NCBI GenBank assembly: GCA_023440825.1
Contig: JAEXRL010000031.1
Coordinates: 62,001 to 126,000, forward strand
From: Pseudomonadota bacterium
GTDB taxonomy: Bacteria; Pseudomonadota; Gammaproteobacteria; Burkholderiales; Burkholderiaceae_B
Direction: 5' to 3'
DNA length: 64,000 nt
In this document: piece after piece, positions 44,561-52,065 of the stretch
Layout of the letters: each line of letters starts with the position of its first letter
How positions within the stretch are numbered: the stretch's first letter is position 1
Made by a program: the position numbers and the translations under genes
The notes under the pieces: model-generated
What the model was told of the DNA's origin: nothing
The model's input: only the letters and a program-made list of their open reading frames with translations
The model's database searches: none

Positions 44561-45130
44561 TTATTGTGCGATGGCCTCGATAGCAATCACGATTTCTGTT
44601 TCATCACTGACTGCAGGCGCATTTTTGCCTGCATTAAACTCACTGCGTTTGATGCGTATGATGCCATCAGCGCCGATGGCGTCTTTGCGTAGCATGGGGT
44701 GAGGTTGTGCTTTGAAGTGGGTGATATCCAGTGTAACGGCTTGGCTGATGCCCTTGATAGTGAGCTCGCCTTGTGCTGACACGGGCGTATCACCCTCAAA
44801 CTTCACGTCGGTGGAGGTAAAGGTGGCTTTGGGGAAGGTGACTGTATCCAGATGGTCTTTCCCATTTAGATGGCCGTCAAACGTGGCAAAACCAGAGCTC
44901 AGCGAGGAGCTGTCTACCGTCATGTCTATGGCACCCGTTTTGGCTTCTAGGTCCAGAGTAATGGTGCCATGTACGTCGTCAAAACGTATGGATTGCGTGC
45001 TAAAGCCTAAGTGCTGATAGCGGGCTTGCACATAGGTGTGCGATGGCTCTACCTTGTATGTAACGGGAGCAGCCTGGGCACCTACACTGAACAGGGCGGC
45101 AATACTGAGTCCTAGTAAGGGCTTAAACAT
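44561..45130 (-). CDS. YceI family periplasmic protein (second copy)
   Basis: A 189-residue secreted protein with signal peptide ending AQA and a lipocalin-like YceI barrel: YKVEPSHTYVQARYQHLGFSTQ, then GTITLD, and a final RSEFNAGKNA. YceI proteins bind long isoprenoid or amide lipids; the true ligand is unknown. It lies 27 bp after another YceI gene and is probably in one operon with it and cytochrome b561. The final acidic-loop motif is typical. Confidence 0.9.
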   Translation of the reverse strand: MFKPLLGLSIAALFSVGAQAAPVTYKVEPSHTYVQARYQHLGFSTQSIRFDDVHGTITLDLEAKTGAIDMTVDSSSLSSGFATFDGHLNGKDHLDTVTFPKATFTSTDVKFEGDTPVSAQGELTIKGISQAVTLDITHFKAQPHPMLRKDAIGADGIIRIKRSEFNAGKNAPAVSDETEIVIAIEAIAQ

Positions 45131-45157
45131 CCAATTTCCTTTTTTTAAGTAACAAAA

Positions 45158-45715
45158 TTAGTTTGCCGGTGCAACGGCAATCGTAAAGTCTATGGTGACC
45201 TCATTGGCCACCACATCAAATGCTGCCCATGGGCCTTCGCCAACGGTGAAGTCTGAGCGCTTGATCGGTAGTTGGCCTGTAAGCGTGGCGTTATTGCCGT
45301 CTTGCGTTAAAGTCGCGGTAAAGCTGACAGGTCGTTGCTGACCTTTGATTTCCAGTAGCCCATTCACCAGATACTGGTCTGCTGATTTAGGCGTTACCTG
45401 GTCGGCGGTAAATGTTGCCAGCGGATTGGACGCGCTATCAAACCATTCAGACTTAGCCAGTTCCTCGTTCGCCTCGTCCAGGCCTGTATCCACGCTAGCC
45501 AAATCCAGCTTCAGTTCTACGTGTGTATTTTCTGGTGCCTCGGTGTCGAAGTGCAATTCACCGTTCAGGGTGTTGAAACTTCCGTCCATGTCCACACCCA
45601 TTTGCTGATAGCCAAAGCGCACGCTGCTTTGCTCGGGAAGAATCTGTGTGTAAACGGCGGCTTGAGCAGCTAAGGGAGCAAGCAGCAAAGCGGCTAGGGT
45701 AAAGCGTAATTTCAT
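45158..45715 (-). CDS. YceI family periplasmic protein (first copy)
   Basis: A 185-residue secreted YceI-fold protein; the signal ends AQAA. Core features: LPEQSSVRFGYQQMGVDMDGSFNTLNG near the start and a closing IKRSDFTVGEGPWAAFDVVANEV. It overlaps the cytochrome b561 gene by 4 bp, indicating coupling, and is followed by a second, divergent YceI copy. Paired YceI genes with a b561 recall the E. coli yceJ-yceI pair. Confidence 0.92.
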   Translation of the reverse strand: MKLRFTLAALLLAPLAAQAAVYTQILPEQSSVRFGYQQMGVDMDGSFNTLNGELHFDTEAPENTHVELKLDLASVDTGLDEANEELAKSEWFDSASNPLATFTADQVTPKSADQYLVNGLLEIKGQQRPVSFTATLTQDGNNATLTGQLPIKRSDFTVGEGPWAAFDVVANEVTIDFTIAVAPAN

Positions 45716-46272
45716 GCGGTTTTCTCCGGGGTAAAACGTATTGCTACACGGCTAAATAGGCCGTCACGGTCAATAAACTGGTGCTTGAGTGCGGCCAGTA
45801 CGTGTAGTACGACCATGCTGATCAGGCAATAGTTCAGCCAAATATGAATATTCACCAAGGTATTACCCAACTCTTTATTCTTAGCGATCAGGTCAGGCAG
45901 GGGATACAGGCCAAACATCACGGTCGGTATGCCTTTTGCAGAGCTCATTAGCCAGCCTGTCAGGGGTATCGCCAACATTAAGGCGTACAGTAAAAAATGC
46001 CCAAATTTGGCGGCCCAGATACTGCCAGAACTCATGCTGTCAGGCATAGATGGCAGGCGGTGAGTCCAGCGCCACAAAAGTCGCAGTACTACCAAAGCAA
46101 GAATGCAAATACCGGTCCACTTGTGCCAGGAGTAAAGCTGAAACTTGGTGGGTGACATACTTAAGGACTTCATGTAGTAGCCTAGGGTCACCATACCCAT
46201 CAACAGAACCGCTAGTAGCCAATGCAATACACGGCTAAATAGTGGGTAGCGCGTGGGTGTGGAACTGTTCAT
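45712..46272 (-). CDS. Cytochrome b561 family membrane protein
   Basis: A 186-residue, four-helix di-heme b protein. His candidates sit in RVLHWLLAVLL (helix 1), SWHKWTG (helix 2), KFGHFLLYALM (helix 3) and VVLHVLAALKHQF (helix 4). ATG 46272 is used because AGG lies upstream; an ATG at 46290 has no ribosome-binding site. It probably transfers electrons from quinol to a periplasmic acceptor and is coupled with the YceI gene that follows. Confidence 0.92.
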   Translation of the reverse strand: MNSSTPTRYPLFSRVLHWLLAVLLMGMVTLGYYMKSLSMSPTKFQLYSWHKWTGICILALVVLRLLWRWTHRLPSMPDSMSSGSIWAAKFGHFLLYALMLAIPLTGWLMSSAKGIPTVMFGLYPLPDLIAKNKELGNTLVNIHIWLNYCLISMVVLHVLAALKHQFIDRDGLFSRVAIRFTPEKTA

Positions 46273-46403
46273 ATTGATAATGCCTTTCATTTAACAATAG
46301 ACTTACTTTAACCTGAATGTGACCTTTCATACAGATGTTTGGGTGCAATAGACTATTCCATGTATGAACGTAATGCTGGAAGTAGCCCCAAATGCGTGCA
46401 AGC

Positions 46404-46440
46404 AAGAGTAAGCGGCTAATGGTGTGCTCTTCGGTTTTTT
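46404..46440 (+). terminator. Hairpin with U-tract in the b561-lipoprotein spacer
   Basis: A 7-bp stem AAGAGTA (46404-46410) / TGCTCTT (46425-46431), with one GU pair, is followed after 3 nt by six T (46435-46440). It points along the plus strand, where no gene lies upstream, so it would end only a leader or a small RNA. The stem is short and the call uncertain. Confidence 0.35.
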
Positions 46441-46508
46441 ACCTGGCCCAATATTTGTTACCATGATCGCCATAGCCCACGGCAGGGCAGCATTAAAAGG
46501 AACAATTC

Positions 46509-47132
46509 ATGCGATACAGGCGTAAATGGCTAGTGCTGGGGATTAGCACTCTGGGACTGGCCGCGTGCAGTAGTGCCAAAGACGCTAGCCAGGATAATTT
46601 CTCCAAAGCGATTCAAGCCTATCTGGACAATGAGTCTGGTTTTTGTGCTGGTATTCCGGCCACTCATTACCCTTTTTCCTTTGCCAACGAAGATGTGCTG
46701 GTGGAAAACAGCAAGCGCCGTGCTGACGCATTTGTGAGCGCTGGCTTGCTCACGTCGCGCGATACACATATCAAGTCTCGCTTTACCCCGGAACAGGTAG
46801 AAGCGGTGGAATACAAGTTAAGCAGCCTGGGGCAAAAGCACTTGGTCAAAGCAGGGGCGGGGTCCTTGGGTAACCACGATGCGTTTTGTACTGGTAAATA
46901 TGTGCTGGAAGATATCGAATCTTTCACCGAGCCCGCTGATGCAATGGGTTTGAAAATATCTCGTGTTGCGTATACCTTTAAGCTACGTAATGCGCATAAA
47001 TGGCTGCAAGACCCCGCCATACAGCAGGTATTTACCGACGCGGCGTCAATGCTGGATAAACACATCGAAGGGCGGGCAGTGCTGGTGCTAACTAATAAAG
47101 GCTGGGTACACGAGCGCTTGCTCAAACCCTGA
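46509..47132 (+). CDS. Predicted lipoprotein of unknown function
   Basis: A 207-residue protein with a lipoprotein signal: basic start, hydrophobic core and lipobox LAACSS at about residue 18-22. The rest is soluble, with two Cys (FCAGIP and FCTGKYV) that could form a disulfide. I do not recognise the family. It sits alone between a divergent b561/YceI operon and the recombinase-like gene, and is followed by a bulged hairpin. AAAAGGAAC precedes the start. Confidence 0.8.
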   Translation: MRYRRKWLVLGISTLGLAACSSAKDASQDNFSKAIQAYLDNESGFCAGIPATHYPFSFANEDVLVENSKRRADAFVSAGLLTSRDTHIKSRFTPEQVEAVEYKLSSLGQKHLVKAGAGSLGNHDAFCTGKYVLEDIESFTEPADAMGLKISRVAYTFKLRNAHKWLQDPAIQQVFTDAASMLDKHIEGRAVLVLTNKGWVHERLLKP

Positions 47133-47146
47133 TAGTAGTGTCTTGA

Positions 47147-47183
47147 AGGCGTCCCCTTAGCTTGCCGACCAAGCGGGACGCCT
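47147..47183. other. Bulged hairpin after the lipoprotein gene
   Basis: The 9-bp outer stem AGGCGTCCC (47147-47155) / GGGACGCCT (47175-47183) continues, after a 4-nt bulge, into GCTTG (47160-47164) / CAAGC (47170-47174). No U-tract follows. It probably marks the lipoprotein mRNA end. Confidence 0.6.
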
Positions 47184-47309
47184 ATGAGAATGCCCATGTT
47201 TTTGCGCCACGCTGTGTATTGCTAAGCTAGTTGAGATACACTTCAAAATCAATATACAGTTAAATATCGCGCATATAAAAATGCAATTAACGGAAAAGAC
47301 ATCTCCTAT

Positions 47310-48428
47310 ATGAAAAGACCAGTTAAGCAAGAAAGGGCAGGGCAATCCCAGCAAGAACTGTCTTTGCTTGGCGACGCTGCCCAAGCTATCGATCCGTATG
47401 CTTTGTTCGATACTTGGCTAAGTCGACAACAACCTCGTTTTTTACCCAGCACGCAAAATTTGTATCGCACCTTATGGCGCCGTTTTTTAGAAGATATACA
47501 GGTGCGCGGCAAGCTCTTTCACGCTATACAGCCCGTAGACATACAAGAGTTTTTAACGCGCCTAGACGGCGTCAAACGGCCGCAACGAGAACGTTATCAA
47601 CAACTCATAGAGCGCGCATACCATGAACTGTGGATTCAGGATCCCAGTATGGCTAACCCGGCTAGCGCCGCATCCATTAACGATCCTTGGAAAGCCCACT
47701 GGCGGCAAGCACCTGATAACGAGGCTACACAGTTTCTAACCACTTATCAGGTACAAGCGCTTATTAAAGCCATGCAGCATCGTTTGCTGATACTGAATAA
47801 TCCCGCTGGCTACACTCAGGCGGCTATCTGGCGTCAAAGCCGTGATGTATGCATCGTGGGTTTACTCCTAGGGGCCGGTATACGCCCACAAGAGCTCACA
47901 CAATTACGCCGTTCACAGTGGCAAAGCTTATCTCCTGCGGATACGCAGCGATTCACTCATGAATGGCCTGCCTTGGAAAACAGTGAACACTGGTCACCGG
48001 GTACGACTTTTTTGCATATACAAGGCTCGGCTCAGCGGCAACTGCCATTGCCAAATTGGGTTGCTAGCCTGTTACGACAGTGGACGGAGTACGCCCAACT
48101 AGAGCCCCAAGCGCTCTTATTTCCCGGCAGCCGTCATATTAGCGCTGCTCGACCCGCTATCAGCATGAATCCAGCAACATTAGCCCGCGTCGTCAGCAAA
48201 TGGGGCATGCAACATGCCCAGTTGCTATTAACTCCACAACGCTTACGGAATGTATACGGTGCCTGTCTGCTACAAGCAGGCTTGAACCTAAACGAGCTGG
48301 AATTACTGATGGGCTATGCTCCCGGTGCCGCCAGTGCGTGGCGCTTGCAGGCTGCCTGGTTGCAGTGGAGCAGCGTAAATGACAACTCGGAAGCAGATCA
48401 AACAAATACAAGCGTTACGCCAGAATAA
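47310..48428 (+). CDS. Tyrosine-recombinase-like protein lacking catalytic residues
   Basis: A 372-residue protein with an N-terminal core-binding-like domain (about 30-110) and a C-terminal integrase fold (about 140-350). Box I is kept: GAGIRPQELTQLR with Arg192. In box II the expected P-H-x-L-R-H is PQRLRN (310-314): the second Arg (313) remains but both His are gone. The next conserved His/Trp is Tyr336 and the nucleophilic Tyr position holds Arg345. The beta-hairpin Lys also seems lost (QGSAQRQLP). It is thus probably unable to cut DNA. Its end overlaps the convergent bhuUV gene by 14 bp. Function unknown. Confidence 0.75.
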   Translation: MKRPVKQERAGQSQQELSLLGDAAQAIDPYALFDTWLSRQQPRFLPSTQNLYRTLWRRFLEDIQVRGKLFHAIQPVDIQEFLTRLDGVKRPQRERYQQLIERAYHELWIQDPSMANPASAASINDPWKAHWRQAPDNEATQFLTTYQVQALIKAMQHRLLILNNPAGYTQAAIWRQSRDVCIVGLLLGAGIRPQELTQLRRSQWQSLSPADTQRFTHEWPALENSEHWSPGTTFLHIQGSAQRQLPLPNWVASLLRQWTEYAQLEPQALLFPGSRHISAARPAISMNPATLARVVSKWGMQHAQLLLTPQRLRNVYGACLLQAGLNLNELELLMGYAPGAASAWRLQAAWLQWSSVNDNSEADQTNTSVTPE

Positions 48429-50298
48429 GTTGTGAACGCTGACTTTTTGCATCATAAATTCGTTCTACACGCACTCCAAAAGTCTGTTCCAGAATTTCTG
48501 GCTGCATGATCTGCTTAGCGCCACCTTGCGCATAGAGTTGCTTATTATGCATAAGCCAAAAAGTGTCGGCATAGCGCTGTGCCAGATTCAAATCATGCAT
48601 CACAGCAATCATGGCCAGACCTTGCTCGCTCATGGTGTGCAGCACATCCAGGACTAACTTTTGCTGGGCTAAATCTAAGGCGGCGGTCGGCTCATCAAGC
48701 AATAGCAAAGAGTCAGCCGGACGATCAACAAGCTGTACCAAGGCTCTGGCAAATTGCACTCGCTGTTGTTGCCCTCCCGACAAGCTAAGGTAAGAGCATT
48801 GGCGTAACTCATCTAGCTGTAAGAGATACACAACATAATCAACGCATGCTTTGCGGTGTAGGGGGCTATCCTCCTGATGCGGTAAGCGACCCAGTTCAAT
48901 AAACTCTTGCACAGTGAATGCAAAGGGCAAATACGTACTTTGTGGCATATATGCCATTGTGCGAGCCAGTTCAAGCGGGCTGTAGTGGCGCACATCCCGA
49001 TTATGCAAGCGTATTACGCCGCTATAGGCGTACTCTTGTGCCAAACAGCGCAGTAAAGAAGATTTTCCGCTCCCATTCGCACCAATCAAGGCCACACGCT
49101 GGCCACGATGCACTTGGCTCTGAATGGATTGAAGAATCGACTGATCAGATAAGCAAAGGCCCACCTTATTCATGCTTAGTATCTGGCTAGGGCTTACGCG
49201 TTGTGGTGTGGGCACCCAATAAGGACGGCTCTGTTGTTGCTTGACTGCCCCATCCACGGCAAGATGATGACGAGCTGAGTAGGGTTTTTTTAATAAGTAC
49301 AGAAAGAAGGGTGCGCCTAACAGGGCAGTTAATACACCTATGGGGAGCTCGGTGGGCACAATTACACGGCGTGCCAGTAAATCGGCCAAGCTAAGTAGCA
49401 AAGCACCCAATAAACAAGCCAAAGGAAGCAGCCCACCGTGCCGAGGGCCAAGTAGCAAACGTGCCAAATGTGGGGCGACTAGTCCAATAAATCCTATCAT
49501 GCCACTGAAGGCTACTGCCACACCTGCGCCCGCTGCTGTGGCCAAAACTATATAACGTTTTAATCGCTCCACCGCTATGCCAAGATGACGCGCGTTCTGG
49601 TCTCCCAGCAATAGGGCATCTAGGGCATAGCGCCACCGATAGGCAAGGGTACTGATCAGCACTGTCACGGCACTCATGCTCAGAGCAGTGTGCCAGCTTG
49701 CACCGGCTAAACTGCCCAGACTCCAGAAAGTCAGATTGCGTAGCTGTTCATCAGTGGCTATATAGCTTAATAAGCCAATACAAGCCCCCGCTAATGCATT
49801 CATAGCAATACCGCACAGCAAAAGCGTCGTCGCATCGATACGGCCGTTTTTTACCGCAAGCGCGAAGATAAGCGCTGCGCTACAAGTAGCACCTAAAAAA
49901 GCCGCTAGGGGAGTGAGCCACAGGTTTAGAAATACGCTTTGCGCATAAAAACCGCTGCCCAATACAATGGCAGCGATAGCCCCCAAAGCCCCTCCGGCGG
50001 ACAAACCAATCAGTCCTGGATCGGCTAAGGGGTTTTTAAACAAGGCTTGCATTAAGGTTCCGGCACAGGCAAGCCCCGCACCAATAGCCAGTCCTAACAA
50101 CAGTCTGGGCAGGCGAATTTGCAGCAAAATCAAGCTATCACGCTGACTACGCGTGTCGTTTAGTGTTCCAAAAAGCAGCGAGAACAGGCGGGTGGGGCTG
50201 ATGTGTACCGCTCCTTGCGCTAAGGAAGCGATACAAGTGAGCACTAAAGCCAGTGCCGTCATCACTATATAGCCACGCTGGGCAGACGATGATGTCAT
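48415..50298 (-). CDS. Heme ABC transporter permease-ATPase fusion (BhuU-BhuV)
   Basis: A 627-residue protein combining two usually separate subunits. Residues 1-340 are a FecCD-type permease with about nine to ten helices (LPRLLLGLAIGAGLACAGTL; FIGLVAPHLARLLLG). A linker of about 35 residues rich in Gln/Pro follows. Residues 376-627 are a complete ABC ATPase: Walker A GANGSGKSS (406-414), Q-loop Gln453, signature LSGGQ (506-510), Walker B LLLLDEP (531-537), H-loop His568. Imports heme across the inner membrane with BhuT. An internal ATG at residue 376 has no ribosome-binding site, so separate translation is unlikely. Start overlaps bhuT by 4 bp. Confidence 0.9.
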   Translation of the reverse strand: MTSSSAQRGYIVMTALALVLTCIASLAQGAVHISPTRLFSLLFGTLNDTRSQRDSLILLQIRLPRLLLGLAIGAGLACAGTLMQALFKNPLADPGLIGLSAGGALGAIAAIVLGSGFYAQSVFLNLWLTPLAAFLGATCSAALIFALAVKNGRIDATTLLLCGIAMNALAGACIGLLSYIATDEQLRNLTFWSLGSLAGASWHTALSMSAVTVLISTLAYRWRYALDALLLGDQNARHLGIAVERLKRYIVLATAAGAGVAVAFSGMIGFIGLVAPHLARLLLGPRHGGLLPLACLLGALLLSLADLLARRVIVPTELPIGVLTALLGAPFFLYLLKKPYSARHHLAVDGAVKQQQSRPYWVPTPQRVSPSQILSMNKVGLCLSDQSILQSIQSQVHRGQRVALIGANGSGKSSLLRCLAQEYAYSGVIRLHNRDVRHYSPLELARTMAYMPQSTYLPFAFTVQEFIELGRLPHQEDSPLHRKACVDYVVYLLQLDELRQCSYLSLSGGQQQRVQFARALVQLVDRPADSLLLLDEPTAALDLAQQKLVLDVLHTMSEQGLAMIAVMHDLNLAQRYADTFWLMHNKQLYAQGGAKQIMQPEILEQTFGVRVERIYDAKSQRSQLILA

Positions 50299-51164
50299 GG
50301 TCTGCCCTCTGATATTAGTCGTTTTACTTGATCACGTAAGTACCTTACGCCTGCAGGCGTTGATAAGCCTAAGCCCTGCAAGTAACGGCCGGGTATGCTA
50401 AATACAGCCTGATTTATATAGGCCGGTGTCAAACTTGCACCGGGTGCGGCAAGCACCGCCGCGACTCCTTTCGTCTCGTTCTGCAATCCTTCTTGATTGG
50501 TAAAAATAAAATCAGGTGCGCCCGCCAAAAGCGCCTCCTGGCTCAAAATTTTATACCCCTCGATAGAGTCTGCTACGTTCTTTATGCCGGCCAGCTCCAG
50601 CAGCGCAGCGGCTTGTGTACCCCGACCACCCGCTACGGTGGGGCGTCCACCGCCTGCCAGAATAAATACCCCCTTAACTGGCAAAGGCTCAGTTGCGACC
50701 TCAAGCTCTAGCTGTTTCATCTCGTGATCTAGCTGTTGAACTAAGATCTGGGCTTGCTGTTCTTGCTGTAATAATTGTCCCAGTATGCGTATTCGCTCAT
50801 GCGCACCTTCCAGAGTCGGTGATGGAGGTAAATCCAGAATATCTACCCCCAAGGCACTGATTTGAATACGCGTCTGGGCATGCATACGCTCAGCCGTTTG
50901 TAAAATATGAGTAGGCGCTAAGGCTAATAAGGTTTCGCTAGAACTTTGCTTAAAGCCTCCCAGCTTGGGCGTATCCGCAAACGGCTCCAGATAGTCGGCG
51001 GCTGTCGTAACAGCCACTACCTGATCTTGAGCGCCCAGTGCAAGCACCGTCTCCGCTATCGTGTTATCCAGTATGATCAAGCGCAACTGGGCGTGTGCAA
51101 CGGTGCTGAACAGCCACGTTATTGCGAACAGTGCGCATAGCCTTAGCCATTTATACGGTTTCAT
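50295..51164 (-). CDS. bhuT: Periplasmic heme-binding protein BhuT/HmuT
   Basis: A 289-residue class III solute-binding protein; signal peptide ends AHA before QLRLIILDN. Typical blocks: ETVLALGAQDQVVAVT, LALAPTHIL and GVFILAGGGRPTVAGGRGTQAAALLELAG. It delivers heme from the receptor side to the BhuU-BhuV fusion. The gene overlaps bhuS by 14 bp at its start and the fusion gene by 4 bp at its end. Heme rather than another iron complex is inferred from bhuS and the receptor. Confidence 0.9.
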   Translation of the reverse strand: MKPYKWLRLCALFAITWLFSTVAHAQLRLIILDNTIAETVLALGAQDQVVAVTTAADYLEPFADTPKLGGFKQSSSETLLALAPTHILQTAERMHAQTRIQISALGVDILDLPPSPTLEGAHERIRILGQLLQQEQQAQILVQQLDHEMKQLELEVATEPLPVKGVFILAGGGRPTVAGGRGTQAAALLELAGIKNVADSIEGYKILSQEALLAGAPDFIFTNQEGLQNETKGVAAVLAAPGASLTPAYINQAVFSIPGRYLQGLGLSTPAGVRYLRDQVKRLISEGRP

Positions 51165-52065
51165 TCAATACCTCCTGCATGTGCAACAGCCATTGCCTGG
51201 CGGCAGCCCCCTGAGCTTGAATGCGTAAAGCGCCACCTGCCTGATCAAAGGCTCGTAATTCAGCCTGTGCACCCTCAATCAACTCAAGCTTCGACACATT
51301 TTGTGCATCAAAATGTGCACGGAATTCGGGCTCTGAAATATGCGCCCAAGCATGATCCGCCTTACTATTCTGGATAAGGCCTTGAAACTGACTATGGCCG
51401 CTCCTTCCCGTTAAACTGACTCGGCTCTCTGACAGTAGGGATAGCTCACGGATGCCTATTAAAAAAGCCCGCTGAACTGCATTAAGGCTAGAGCCCGAGC
51501 GCTGATAAGGGCTGTAAGTAGGCAATGCTTGCAATGCATTAGCCGGTAAGACTACTTGGTGGCGCATCCAGAAGGGCCACGCGATAGCCTGACCACGCTT
51601 TGAGCGCAAGAACAACTTTGCTAAAACATGGCCTTGCTGATCGAAAAAGTTAAGGCTAACGCTGTGGCCACGATGCCCTTGTTCCCGCAGACAAAAAACA
51701 TAGTGGCTGGCTTGGCGTGGGTAGTAAACAGCTTGTTGCGCATCGTAGAGCTGTACTGTGTCGTCCGTAAACCTGACATTTGCGTGCATCAGGTGGATCA
51801 ATACACCTAGATCGTTACGCTGAATAGCAAATAAACGGCGCCAATCGTGCACAGGCTGTAGCAAGGTAAGGATATCGGGCTTCAGGGCAAGGCAATTCTC
51901 ACTATCGCGTTGATGCATCGCTATAAATAATGCGGCCTCAGATACACCCAGCAATTTAGCCGCTTGAGGGCTATGCAAATGCGGATGTTGCTGCAACAAG
52001 TCTTGGTAGCTTTGCCACACCTGCTCAGCATTATGCTGCATCAATACATCTGGTTTAGAACTCAT
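51151..52065 (-). CDS. bhuS: HemS/HmuS family heme-handling protein
   Basis: A 304-residue cytosolic protein of the HemS/ChuS type, made of two related halves. Features: SPQAAKLLGVSEAALFIA (helical start), NLGVLIHLMHANVRF-like segment in the first half (NDLGVLIHLMHANVRF), GLIQNSKADHAWAHI in the second. It binds or degrades imported heme. ATG 52065 is chosen because GGAG sits 6 nt upstream; the frame ATG at 52080 is an alternative. It is shorter than the usual 340-350 residues. It overlaps bhuR by 11 bp. Confidence 0.88.
   Translation of the reverse strand: MSSKPDVLMQHNAEQVWQSYQDLLQQHPHLHSPQAAKLLGVSEAALFIAMHQRDSENCLALKPDILTLLQPVHDWRRLFAIQRNDLGVLIHLMHANVRFTDDTVQLYDAQQAVYYPRQASHYVFCLREQGHRGHSVSLNFFDQQGHVLAKLFLRSKRGQAIAWPFWMRHQVVLPANALQALPTYSPYQRSGSSLNAVQRAFLIGIRELSLLSESRVSLTGRSGHSQFQGLIQNSKADHAWAHISEPEFRAHFDAQNVSKLELIEGAQAELRAFDQAGGALRIQAQGAAARQWLLHMQEVLNETV

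Noticed and set aside
49150..49173. Separate BhuV start at Met376 of the fusion
   Set aside because: No Shine-Dalgarno sequence precedes it and the frame is continuous with the permease; a fusion is the simpler reading.
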